DNA of 64,000 nucleotides, taken from the NCBI GenBank assembly GCA_034429195.1, contig DAOUGQ010000021.1, forward strand, positions 1 through 64,000, written 5' to 3'. The position numbers and the translations under genes were made by a program. The stretch is from UBA4782 sp034429195. GTDB lineage: Bacteria; Chloroflexota; Anaerolineae; Anaerolineales; Anaerolineaceae. This document shows positions 54,418 to 63,204 of the stretch, piece by piece; position 1 is the first letter of the stretch, and the number at the start of each line of letters is the position of its first letter. A model generated the notes under the pieces. The model did not search any database. It was not told where the DNA came from and worked only from the letters and a program-made list of their open reading frames with translations.

Positions 54418-55181
54418 TCTGCTGCTCCTTCCGGTGTTGCTTTTTGAGCCTCACCATGCGCAGATTTCAAAATAGGATTTCGGTTTGTTCTTTCCATTGC
54501 TAATTTGCCATCACGGATAAGGATGATCCTCCCTGTGTGCTGTGCAATATCAGGCTCATGGGTAACCATAACAATGGTTCGCCCCCGTTCATTAAGTTCA
54601 TGCAAAATATCCATGATCTCAATACTGGAATGGGTATCGAGATTGCCGGTGGGCTCATCCGCCAGGATCAAAACCGGATCGTTGATGAGAGCCCTGGCAA
54701 TAGCAACACGCTGCTGCTGCCCTCCCGACATCTGACTGGGAAGGTGATCCGCCCGATCTTTCAACCCCACGCCTTCCAATGCAGCCAGTGCTTTCTGTTT
54801 TCGTTCTTCCATAGGAAGATTGCTTTCTCTCTGGTACATCATCGGAAGCATGACATTCTCCAATGCAGTTTGACGAGGAAGGAGGTTATATGATTGAAAA
54901 ACAAATCCCAACTGGCGGCTACGAATGAACGCTAGCTCTTTCCGGTTGTACTCGCTCACATCTTCCCCTGCAAGAATATAACGACCACCTGAAGGCCTAT
55001 CCAGGCAAGCCAGAATATTGAGTAGAGTGCTTTTTCCTGAACCGCTTGGTCCCATAATGGCAACAAATTCACCTTCATGGATCTGGATGTTGAGGTCATC
55101 CAATGCGGTTACACTGTACTCACCCTCGCCATAAATTTTCGTTAATCCAATTGTCTCTATGATTGTATGATTCTCGCTCAT
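54414..55181 (-). CDS. MacB-like ABC transporter ATPase
   Basis: The 255-residue ATPase has Walker A GPSGSGKSTL, signature MSGGQQQRVAIARAL, Walker B LILADEPTGNLD and the H-loop VTHEPD; TGNLD is typical of the LolD/MacB class. It overlaps both neighbours by four bases, so it is tightly coupled to the adaptor upstream and the permease downstream. The C-terminal 20 residues are a polar tail. Confidence 0.94.
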   Translation of the reverse strand: MSENHTIIETIGLTKIYGEGEYSVTALDDLNIQIHEGEFVAIMGPSGSGKSTLLNILACLDRPSGGRYILAGEDVSEYNRKELAFIRSRQLGFVFQSYNLLPRQTALENVMLPMMYQRESNLPMEERKQKALAALEGVGLKDRADHLPSQMSGGQQQRVAIARALINDPVLILADEPTGNLDTHSSIEIMDILHELNERGRTIVMVTHEPDIAQHTGRIILIRDGKLAMERTNRNPILKSAHGEAQKATPEGAAE

Positions 55182-56599
55182 GATTGCGTCTCCATAATAC
55201 CTGTTGTAACCACATCACCCTCTTTCAGCCCAGATGTGACTACGGTATAAGTCGAATCGGATAAGCCAATTTCGACGACAGTCAGAGTAAGTTTGCCATT
55301 TGTACCCACTACGAATACACCATACTGACCATCCCCCAGGTCATGCACCGCTTCCACTGGTACCAGGAGCGCATTTTCAGCTTCGCCACCAATAACCTCG
55401 ACGGAAGCATTCAGTCCTTCGATCACGACTACAGAGTCATCTTCATTAGAAAGGTCAAGCTGGATAATTCCCTGTACCACCTGATAACCACTTATGGTCT
55501 GCAGGGTTGGATTGATCTCTGTTACTGTTCCTTCGAATACCTTATTGGGGATGGCATCAAAAGTGACTTTGGCAGAAGTACCTTCAGACACTTTATCCAG
55601 ATCAGTTTCATCCACCCAGAACTCTACTTCAGGATGTACCAGGTCAGCGATGGTAATGAAAGAGCTTGTTCCCACTTCATCACCCACTTCCCCCTCGATG
55701 GAAAGGATAGTGCCATCGAATGGGGCATAGATGGTAGTGCCTTTCAGGGTGGCAAATGCATTGTCATAGGCGATTTGCGCTGCAGCCACATTTGTCTCAG
55801 CAACTGCCAGGTCAGCGGGATCAATCCCATTATTTGCTTTTAATTCAGCCAATTCTACTTCTGCCTCTTTGACTGCTGCTTCTGCCAGAGTTAAAGTAGC
55901 CTGCGAGGAATCGATCTCATATTGGGTATATCCAGCACAATATTGATAGGTGGCATATGCCTGTTCAACTTTTGTTTTTGCCGGGAGAATAACATTGAGG
56001 TAATAATCCTGATTGGTATTGCTTTGGTCCAGAGCATTCAGGGCTTCCTGAGCTTTCATATACGCAGCGTAATAAACATCAGTGGTGTCCTGGTCACAAC
56101 GTGCCATTTCTGCTGTCAGCACATTAGACTGAGCATCTTCGAGTTCCTTCTGCGCATTTGCTAAAGTAAGGGCAGCATTTGCCAGATTGGTCGCTGCGCT
56201 ATTTTTTACTTTTTCTAAATTTTGATTGGCAGCTTTGAGATCCAATTCAGCCGTAGTCAGAGCAGATTGCAAGGCGCTGATGTCAGCAATTCTTGCCAAT
56301 TCCTGTCCTTCGGTCACTTTGTCGCCCACAGCTACAGAGATGGAAGCCACAGTTCCTGATGCAGTAAAGCTTAAGTTTGTTTTTTGACCGCCAACCAGTG
56401 AACCGGTGCCACTCGCGGAGATTGTCAATGTACCACGCCGAACCTGAGCAGTCTGGTAACCAGTTTGTTCAACGGTATTAGCAATAGATGATCTTTTCAA
56501 AAGGGTATAGCCTAACCCAGTGGATACCAGAACTACAATCACAATAACTGGGATGAGTATCCTCTTATTAACCTTTCTTAGTTTCATACGCTCTTTCAT
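55178..56599 (-). CDS. HlyD/RND-type membrane fusion adaptor (third of three)
   Basis: The 473-residue protein has an N-terminal membrane anchor, a biotinyl-lipoyl-like hammerhead (GDKVTEGQELARI), a long alpha-hairpin (about 110-260), the second half-motif DGTILSIEGEVGDEV, a beta-barrel and a membrane-proximal domain. Cys168 (MARCDQD) and Cys221 (YQYCAGYT) lie in the hairpin. The ATG at 56599 has AAGGAG 11 bases ahead. As the gene next to the ATPase it is the most likely main partner of the exporter. Confidence 0.88.
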   Translation of the reverse strand: MKERMKLRKVNKRILIPVIVIVVLVSTGLGYTLLKRSSIANTVEQTGYQTAQVRRGTLTISASGTGSLVGGQKTNLSFTASGTVASISVAVGDKVTEGQELARIADISALQSALTTAELDLKAANQNLEKVKNSAATNLANAALTLANAQKELEDAQSNVLTAEMARCDQDTTDVYYAAYMKAQEALNALDQSNTNQDYYLNVILPAKTKVEQAYATYQYCAGYTQYEIDSSQATLTLAEAAVKEAEVELAELKANNGIDPADLAVAETNVAAAQIAYDNAFATLKGTTIYAPFDGTILSIEGEVGDEVGTSSFITIADLVHPEVEFWVDETDLDKVSEGTSAKVTFDAIPNKVFEGTVTEINPTLQTISGYQVVQGIIQLDLSNEDDSVVVIEGLNASVEVIGGEAENALLVPVEAVHDLGDGQYGVFVVGTNGKLTLTVVEIGLSDSTYTVVTSGLKEGDVVTTGIMETQS

Positions 56600-56644
56600 A
56601 GATCTTGAAACTCCTTTATCCAAATGGGTAACAAATAAGTGCCT

Positions 56645-58099
56645 CTATTCAGAAACCTTGCTGGTGATAATGAGCTCTCCATCACTTAATCCATCAATAA
56701 TTTCTATATAACTGGCATTCTGAAATCCAACTTCTACAAAACGTTTTTCGGGCGTTCCGTTTGAATTCAATACATAGACAAAAGATTTACCTTCATCATC
56801 CTGATAAACTGCAGTTATAGGTGCAAGCAGTACTCTGCTTGCCTCCCCACAGGTAAGGTACACTGTTCCGTTCATGCCCAGTGATAAGTATTTTCCGGGC
56901 ATCAGCAGAGGATCCTGTAAGGTAACCACCCCTGTTGCCACTGAAGTATTGAAACCTGATATTAATTCAGGTGAAACCTGGGTAACTGTTCCCATGAATA
57001 CCCGGTCAGAAACCGCAGATAGAACTACCTGGGCACTGCACCCTTCCTGTAATGCCTGATAATCTGTCTCATCTACTGAAACGTTCATTACAAGCTGTGA
57101 TAGGTCTGCCATGCTGATAAGGGTTGAAGTATCCACACTATCGCCAACCGCTGCATTGATTGCCAGAATAACTCCATCTGTCGGAGCAACCAGCGTTGCA
57201 TTTGCCAGATCATTCTGAGCCTTGGTAAGCTGTAATTGCGCATTTTCAACTTTAGCCTGGGCAATTTCGACCGCTACGGGATCTACGCCATTGTTTTCAA
57301 GCAAATACTGATACTCTTTCTCTGCCAGTTCCATCTTGGCTTTTGCAAGCATCCATGCTGCTTCCGACTCATTAGTCTCCATTTCTGTATACCCAGAGCA
57401 ATATTGCCAGTTGAGGTACGCTGAATCTCGGGCATTCTGCAGGGGAGTCAAATTTGTGAGAATATAGTCTTTCCCGTATCCGGTTTTCGGGTTTTCCAGT
57501 TCATCCTCCCAAACCTGGGCTTTTCTACGATAATCCCAGTATTCTGCAAGGTATTTATCAGAGATCTCACTGCTGCAACGAACTGTTCCACTTGTCACAT
57601 GATCCTTATCTGCTTCTTCAAAAGCTTCCTGTGCTTCCGCTTGATCGAGAAGTGCCTGCGCCAGGGTAGTTTCCCCACTACTCAGCAATGTAGTCAATTC
57701 ATTCTGTGCGTCAAGAACTGCCTTCTCTTGTTGTTCAAGTTTTACCTGTAAAGAATTCAATTCACTGGAGATCGCCAGAACATCCCCTGCTTTCACCTCA
57801 TCGCCTATTTTTACATTCAGTGTCGCCAACGTACCAGGAGTGGTAAAAGCCAGATCAATGGTTTTCGCAGCTCTTAAGGAGCCTGAACCGGTAGCAGTTA
57901 CTGTAATATCACCACGTAACGCTGGGGTTGTTTGATAGGCGGTCTGGGTGACTACGTCTTTCTTCTGACTCTCTATAAGAAAGATACAAAGCACAATTAG
58001 AATGACCAGCACTACCCCTGAAGAGATTAAAACGGGTATGCGATACTTTTTCACAAAGGTTTGAATTGCCTGGAAAAGAGTTTTCATGGGTTCATCCAT
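56645..58099 (-). CDS. HlyD/RND-type membrane fusion adaptor (second of three)
   Basis: The 484-residue paralog has an anchor near 20-44, hammerhead GDEVKAGDVLAI, a coiled hairpin and the second half DGVILAINAAVGDSV, then the barrel and membrane-proximal domains. Cys175 (TVRCSSE) and Cys234 (WQYCSGYT) match the pair in its sisters. The sequence is clearly diverged from them, so the triplication is old. It lies two bp after the first adaptor gene. Confidence 0.87.
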   Translation of the reverse strand: MDEPMKTLFQAIQTFVKKYRIPVLISSGVVLVILIVLCIFLIESQKKDVVTQTAYQTTPALRGDITVTATGSGSLRAAKTIDLAFTTPGTLATLNVKIGDEVKAGDVLAISSELNSLQVKLEQQEKAVLDAQNELTTLLSSGETTLAQALLDQAEAQEAFEEADKDHVTSGTVRCSSEISDKYLAEYWDYRRKAQVWEDELENPKTGYGKDYILTNLTPLQNARDSAYLNWQYCSGYTEMETNESEAAWMLAKAKMELAEKEYQYLLENNGVDPVAVEIAQAKVENAQLQLTKAQNDLANATLVAPTDGVILAINAAVGDSVDTSTLISMADLSQLVMNVSVDETDYQALQEGCSAQVVLSAVSDRVFMGTVTQVSPELISGFNTSVATGVVTLQDPLLMPGKYLSLGMNGTVYLTCGEASRVLLAPITAVYQDDEGKSFVYVLNSNGTPEKRFVEVGFQNASYIEIIDGLSDGELIITSKVSE

Positions 58100-58101
58100 T
58101 T

Positions 58102-59529
58102 TTATTGGTTCGTTGTAGGTACCATTCCTGTAGAGACAATATCACCCACATTCAGACCACTCGTTATTTGTATGTATGTTGAATCGGATAAACCCACTTC
58201 CACCGTATGTAATCGAAGTGTTCCATCATCATCGATCATAAAAACAGCGTAGTCACCATCACCCAGATCATGTACAGCTTCAACAGGGGCAACAATTGCA
58301 TCTTTTACTTCTGAAGAAATGATCTCAACTCCAGCATTCAAACCAAGAGGAATAGTCTGAAAATCTACTGTGGTAGATGGCTCCAATTCAATCAAACCCT
58401 GCACAGTTTGAACCATGTTGGTGTTCACTAACTGAGGCTCGATCTGGATCAGTGTGCCTGTGAATGTGTAATCCGGCAAGGCATCAAAAATCACTTCCAC
58501 GCTACTGCCAGCGGTAAATAATGGCAGATCTGATTCATCTACATTCACCTGAACAAATGGATTGCTTAAATCTGAAATGGTGATAAATAGCGAAGTATCC
58601 ACCAGTGTACCTTCTTCTGCAGCCAGGTAGGTCACCACACCATCCATAGGGGCGGTAAGGGTGATCCCATCCAGTATTGCTTGCGCTTCTGTCAATTTAT
58701 CTTGCGCTTCGGTAACTTTTGCCTCAGCCAATTGCAGTTCGATCGGATCAATTCCCGAGCCATCTTTAAGCGTGTTGTATGTAAGTTCTGCAGATTTTCG
58801 AGCTGCGTCAGCCAGTTCAAGATTGGCTTGCGCTTCTTCTTTTTCACCACTGGTATAGGAAATGCAATAATTGTAATTTGCCACGGCGGTATCATACCGG
58901 CTCTTTGTTTCGATATACAGGGCGCTGCCTTCGGTTAATTCTTTCAGTTTGTTGGATAGGTTTTCTACTGAAGCCGCATACCCCTTAGTAACCGTGTCAC
59001 TGCAGCGTGAATAAGAAGTATGTTGTGCCTCAATCAATGCTGTCTGATAATCTTCCTCTGCAGTCACCCAATCCTGGTATGCCTGTGCCAGAGCTACATC
59101 AGCATTCTTTTGCAGGTCATTCAATTCCTTTTGAGCTTCTAATAATGCCAGCTTTGCACTGGAGACATTCGCTTTGAGTGTTTCAGACCCTTCGATACTA
59201 GCTAACACATCACCAGCTTTCACCGTGTCCCCCAGCTTTACATATAATTCAGTCAGGATACCTTGCGTGGGGAAATTCAAATCTACTGAATTACGGGTAA
59301 TAAGGGTTCCAGAGCCGTTGATTGAAACACGGACATCGCGCTGCAGCACTTTTGCAGTTTGATAGGTTGTACTCGCTTTATTTCCAGAATTCGCAATAGA
59401 ATTATAAGAACCCTTAAGAAAATAAAATGCTATTCCAGCGCCAACCAACAATGCTCCACTGACAAGAATGATCCAGAAGCGTTTACTTTTAGGTTTTTTA
59501 ATTTTTTCCAGTACTCCAGAAAACTTCAT
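58102..59529 (-). CDS. HlyD/RND-type membrane fusion adaptor (first of three)
   Basis: The 475-residue protein has a membrane anchor (about 19-38), hammerhead GDTVKAGDVLASI, hairpin with Cys176 (YSRCSDT) and Cys222 (YNYCISYT), second half DGVVTYLAAEEGTLV, and barrel plus membrane-proximal domains ending in DIVSTGMVPTTNQ. CCGGAGGGACGC precedes the ATG. As the first gene of the operon its promoter lies in the 255-bp gap shared with the two-component system. Confidence 0.88.
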   Translation of the reverse strand: MKFSGVLEKIKKPKSKRFWIILVSGALLVGAGIAFYFLKGSYNSIANSGNKASTTYQTAKVLQRDVRVSINGSGTLITRNSVDLNFPTQGILTELYVKLGDTVKAGDVLASIEGSETLKANVSSAKLALLEAQKELNDLQKNADVALAQAYQDWVTAEEDYQTALIEAQHTSYSRCSDTVTKGYAASVENLSNKLKELTEGSALYIETKSRYDTAVANYNYCISYTSGEKEEAQANLELADAARKSAELTYNTLKDGSGIDPIELQLAEAKVTEAQDKLTEAQAILDGITLTAPMDGVVTYLAAEEGTLVDTSLFITISDLSNPFVQVNVDESDLPLFTAGSSVEVIFDALPDYTFTGTLIQIEPQLVNTNMVQTVQGLIELEPSTTVDFQTIPLGLNAGVEIISSEVKDAIVAPVEAVHDLGDGDYAVFMIDDDGTLRLHTVEVGLSDSTYIQITSGLNVGDIVSTGMVPTTNQ

Positions 59530-59784
59530 GCGTCCCTCCGGAAGATATTTCCTTTGAAAAAGAGCAAATCTACTCTCTTGTGAGCTTTATAATCTTCATG
59601 ATATTAATCAATAGTTATTTAGTTTTTCTTTAGATGGAATTAATTATTTAGGTAATATCATTACAGCCAGCAAAGGAAAACTGTTTCAACCCTAAATCAA
59701 ATCTTAATAAATTTGTGATACCCTGTAGTCCAGATGTATTCTAAAGATAAGGTCTGTTATAGAATAAATAATAGCAGGTGTAAT
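59530..59784. promoter_or_regulatory. Divergent control region between exporter operon and two-component system
   Basis: A+T-rich, no gene. TTATTTAG occurs twice in direct orientation (59615-59622 and 59644-59651), a candidate OmpR-type site. AGGTG precedes the response-regulator start. Confidence 0.45.
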
Positions 59785-60471
59785 ATGGCTTATTCCATTA
59801 TGGTTGTAGATGACCAATCAAGTGTCCGGCAGTTGCTTCAGGAGTATCTGGAAGAACAGGGGTTTCATGTATCTACGGCTGCAGACGGACAGTCTGCTTT
59901 ATACATGACCCGGCATGACCCACCCGATCTCATTCTTCTGGACATTATGATGCCCAAAATGGATGGATACCAGTTCTTGCAGCAATATCGGAAAGAACGA
60001 CAGACACCTGTTATTATCATCACCGCACGAGAGGAAGAGACAGACGCTGTGCTAGGATTGGATCTGGGCGCAGATGACTATGTGGTAAAGCCTTTTAGAA
60101 TGCGTGAGCTTCTGGCGCGTATCCGGGCAGTGCTTCGCCGCACACAGGAACCCGGGAAAAAATCGGAAATATTACGAGCTGCTGAAATAACCCTGGACGA
60201 AATTACCCATACTGTCACTGTTCATGAAAATCCTGTCAATCTGACTCCTATTGAATTCAACATGTTGGCAACTTTGATGCGCAGCCCAGGTAGGGTGTTT
60301 ACCCGAGACGAATTGGTAGATTGCCTGATGGATTGCGGCTTTTCAGGGTTGAGCAGCACACTCAATGTTCATATACGAAACCTGCGCACAAAAATCGAAA
60401 CCGATCCCGAAAATCCACATTATATAGAAACGGTTTTTGGTGTGGGCTATCGTTTTACAAAATCTGGATAA
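59785..60471 (+). CDS. OmpR/PhoB-family response regulator
   Basis: The 228-residue protein has a receiver domain (VVDDQSSV, phospho-Asp in LILLDIMMPKMDG, VVKPFRMRELLARI with the conserved Lys) and a winged-helix DNA-binding domain ending LRTKIETDPENPHYIETVFG. The ATG at 59785 with AGGTG ahead is chosen over 59734. It is paired with the kinase six bp downstream and divergent from the exporter operon it most likely controls. Confidence 0.93.
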   Translation: MAYSIMVVDDQSSVRQLLQEYLEEQGFHVSTAADGQSALYMTRHDPPDLILLDIMMPKMDGYQFLQQYRKERQTPVIIITAREEETDAVLGLDLGADDYVVKPFRMRELLARIRAVLRRTQEPGKKSEILRAAEITLDEITHTVTVHENPVNLTPIEFNMLATLMRSPGRVFTRDELVDCLMDCGFSGLSSTLNVHIRNLRTKIETDPENPHYIETVFGVGYRFTKSG

Positions 60472-60477
60472 TTCTTT

Positions 60478-61884
60478 ATGTGGAAGACGCTATACTGGAA
60501 ACTTGCCCTTGCTTTTATGTTTGTTGCAGTCATTGCAACTGTATTAATCGCAATCTTTATTCGCATTACCAGTGTTGACCGCCTTACCAAGTTGATCACC
60601 GAGCAGCAGGGGAGCAGTTTACAGGCTAGTATGGCTGAATACTACGCCTTTACGGGTTCATGGCTGGGTGTAAAGGAATACTGGCAAACTGCTCAAATGC
60701 ACCCCACTCCATCCTCTGATGGAACACAGGATACAAACACAAATCCTAATCCCTTCCCACCTGATGGACGTGATCGTCGCAATTTCTTTGGTCTGGTGGA
60801 TGCCAATAGAGTTGTTCTTGTATCGGTTGACCCAAAATTTCCTGAAGGCAGCACCCTGCCTGAAAAAATGTTAAAAGATGGCTTTCCCATCATGGTGGAT
60901 GGTCAACAGGTAGGCACAATCATCAACGCGAATACCCCCCCTGGTTTCCTTCCTGAAGAAAATCTTTTCTTGACACGAACAAATCATGCATTGCTGTTGG
61001 GGGTGGCTGGCGCGCTGCTTATCGCATTGGTTGTTGGGATTGTTCTGGCACGCACATTGACACGACCTTTGCGTGACCTTACTCAGGCAGCTCAAAGGAT
61101 TGCAGATGGAAATTTGGAGCAGCAGGTAAAGGTGAATTCAAAGGATGAGATCGGTGATCTGGCCATCGCTTTCAATCAGATGAGTCACGAAGTAGCCCAT
61201 CAATCGTTACTTCGCAAACAAATGACCGCGGATATCGCTCACGACCTGCGAACGCCTTTGACCGTGATCGCCGGGTATATCGAATCCATGCAGGATGGGG
61301 TACTTCAACCGACACCCGAAAGATTAGCATTGATCTATTCAGAGATCGAACGGCTGCAAAACCTTGTAGGGGACCTGCGCATGCTGTCGCAGGCTGATGC
61401 AGGAGAATTACCCTTGAACCCGCAAAAAATAGAGCCAGTCTCGTTGCTGGAAAGGTCAGCTGCACTCTTTCAACATCAGGCTGAAAAACAGCAGATCTCT
61501 CTTGAAGTCCTGGTTCCGGAGGTTCTACCAGAGATCTATGTGGACGAAGCTCGCATGCTGCAGGTATTCGATAACCTGATCAGTAATGCTTTCCGATATA
61601 CACCTGCGGGTGGAAGGATCACTCTTTCAGGAAAACTCCAGAATGATGGAGTAGTGTTAAGCGTAAACGATACCGGTTCGGGTATTTCTATTGACGAACA
61701 ACCATATATTTTTGATCGCTTCTATCGGGCGGATAGATCCCGGCACGCTGAAAATGGGGAGTCAGGACTTGGTCTGGCGATTGTGAAGGCATTGATCGAA
61801 AGCCAGAATGGGAAGGTATGGGCTGAATCAAAACCGGATCATGGAACCACGATCTTTATGGAATTTCCTGTGACTAATTCATAA
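60478..61884 (+). CDS. Sensor histidine kinase with HAMP domain
   Basis: The 468-residue kinase has TM1 near 10-30, an extracytoplasmic sensor of ~130 residues, TM2 near 178-198, a HAMP domain (ARTLTRPLRDLTQAAQRIAD), the phospho-acceptor His in DIAHDLRTPLTVIAGY, N-box DNLISNAFRYTPAGG, and G-boxes DTGSGIS and GESGLGLAIV. It should sense an envelope signal and phosphorylate the adjacent regulator. Confidence 0.93.
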   Translation: MWKTLYWKLALAFMFVAVIATVLIAIFIRITSVDRLTKLITEQQGSSLQASMAEYYAFTGSWLGVKEYWQTAQMHPTPSSDGTQDTNTNPNPFPPDGRDRRNFFGLVDANRVVLVSVDPKFPEGSTLPEKMLKDGFPIMVDGQQVGTIINANTPPGFLPEENLFLTRTNHALLLGVAGALLIALVVGIVLARTLTRPLRDLTQAAQRIADGNLEQQVKVNSKDEIGDLAIAFNQMSHEVAHQSLLRKQMTADIAHDLRTPLTVIAGYIESMQDGVLQPTPERLALIYSEIERLQNLVGDLRMLSQADAGELPLNPQKIEPVSLLERSAALFQHQAEKQQISLEVLVPEVLPEIYVDEARMLQVFDNLISNAFRYTPAGGRITLSGKLQNDGVVLSVNDTGSGISIDEQPYIFDRFYRADRSRHAENGESGLGLAIVKALIESQNGKVWAESKPDHGTTIFMEFPVTNS

Positions 61885-61905
61885 GGCAAAAATACTGTAA
61901 TAATG

Positions 61906-62012
61906 CGGAGGGAATCTGGCTTATTCCCCTAAATCTAATTTGGACTTAGGTGAAGGATGAGAAGGGAGTCACGAGTTAGTTTATTAATTCTTTGTTTGCT
62001 TTTTGGTGTTTT
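61906..62012. repeat. Dispersed inverted-repeat element, copy 2
   Basis: This copy matches the right part of the element at 52301-52402: the shared order is GAGGGAATCTGGC, CCCCTAAATCTA, GGTGAAGGA, GGGAGTCA-GAGTT and TTTATTAATTCTTTGTTT. It lacks the left inverted repeat. It ends ~75 bp before the TGT gene. Confidence 0.65.
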
Positions 62013-62085
62013 CGTGGTGATCCCGCCTGCATGAATACCCAATCTACTTGGCAACCTGCCTGCTTTATTGGATAATGAGGAGGTG

Positions 62086-63204
62086 ATGGAACAAACCTTA
62101 CCCAACTTATCCTTAGCACATGGCACATTGACCTTTCCTGTTTTTCTTCCCGATGCAACGTATGGCATGGTGCGAGCGGTGGATGCAGAAGCGTTGGAAT
62201 CTCTTGGCATCCAGGCGCTTGTGATGAATACGTTTCACCTGATGCAGCGCCCTGGTTCCACGACTATAAAAGCGTTGGGCGGTTTGAATACCATGAGCGG
62301 CTGGCAAAAACCCATCATGACGGATTCTGGCGGTTTTCAAGCTTATTCGCTGATTCACAACAACCCGCGCGCGGGTACCATCAGCGAACAGGGATTGACG
62401 TTTCAGCCCGAAGGCAGTCAGCATAAGATCCAGCTTACTCCTGAAAAAAGTATTCAGCTACAATTAGCTTTCGGTGCAGATATCATTGTCTGCCTGGATG
62501 ATTGCACGCATGTGGATGCCAGTGAAGAAGAACAGCGCCAGTCTGTCCAACGAACAATAGCCTGGGCAAAACGCTGCCGAACTACCTTTGATCAGCTTCT
62601 CAAACAAAAGCGGAAGAATCCTGAACACCGTCCTCTGCTTTTTGCCGTGGTGCAGGGTGGAGGATCCTTCGACTTACGTAAAGAATGTGCAGATGCCTTA
62701 CTGGAAATTGGTTTTGATGGCTATGGTTTTGGCGGTTGGCCACTTGATTCGCATTCCAACCTGTTAACAGACATCCTGGAATACACTCGCAGCCTTATCC
62801 CATCACAATTTCCACTCCATGCGCTGGGAGTGGGACACCCAGAAAACATAGCTGCCTGTTGTCGCATGGGCTATCCAATGTTCGACAGCGCCATGCCTAC
62901 GCGCGATGCCCGTCATGGCAGGCTCTATACTTTCACTGGCTCACTCGAACAGATCAACCCGTTTGCACCAGCAAAAGAATGGCTTCGGTATTTTTATGTT
63001 CAGGATGAGATACACATCAGAGATAACCATCCTCTGGTGGAAGGCTGCCCGTGCCCTGTATGTCGCAAGTACTCCGCTGGCTACTTGTATCATATCTTCA
63101 AAATGAATGACTCCCTTTTCCCCCGTCTGGCGACGTTACATAATCTGGGATTCATGTTGATGCTTTGCGACCTGCTTCGTGAGTATAAAAAGGCAGGATT
63201 GTGA
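62086..63204 (+). CDS. Divergent tRNA-guanine transglycosylase paralog
   Basis: The 372-residue protein has the TGT barrel signatures: MTDSGGFQAYS (catalytic Asp), CLDDCTHVDA, LFAVVQGG, the nucleophile region MFDSAMPTRDARHGRLYTF, and the zinc site CPCPVCRKYSAGYLYHIF (C-x-C-x2-C with a later His). TGT exchanges guanine for a deazaguanine base in RNA. Where bacterial TGT has GGLAVGE, this one has GFGGWPLDSHSN, so it is not the standard queuosine enzyme. The ATG at 62086 lies in GAGGAGGTG; the frame extends to TTG 62068. It overlaps the methyltransferase by one base. Confidence 0.85.
   Translation: MEQTLPNLSLAHGTLTFPVFLPDATYGMVRAVDAEALESLGIQALVMNTFHLMQRPGSTTIKALGGLNTMSGWQKPIMTDSGGFQAYSLIHNNPRAGTISEQGLTFQPEGSQHKIQLTPEKSIQLQLAFGADIIVCLDDCTHVDASEEEQRQSVQRTIAWAKRCRTTFDQLLKQKRKNPEHRPLLFAVVQGGGSFDLRKECADALLEIGFDGYGFGGWPLDSHSNLLTDILEYTRSLIPSQFPLHALGVGHPENIAACCRMGYPMFDSAMPTRDARHGRLYTFTGSLEQINPFAPAKEWLRYFYVQDEIHIRDNHPLVEGCPCPVCRKYSAGYLYHIFKMNDSLFPRLATLHNLGFMLMLCDLLREYKKAGL

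Noticed and set aside
62086..63204. TGT paralog as a DpdA-type DNA-modification enzyme of a phage-defence system
   Set aside because: The zinc site and catalytic residues match RNA-acting TGT, and no dpd-type neighbours (helicase, QueC-like or nuclease genes) are in view.
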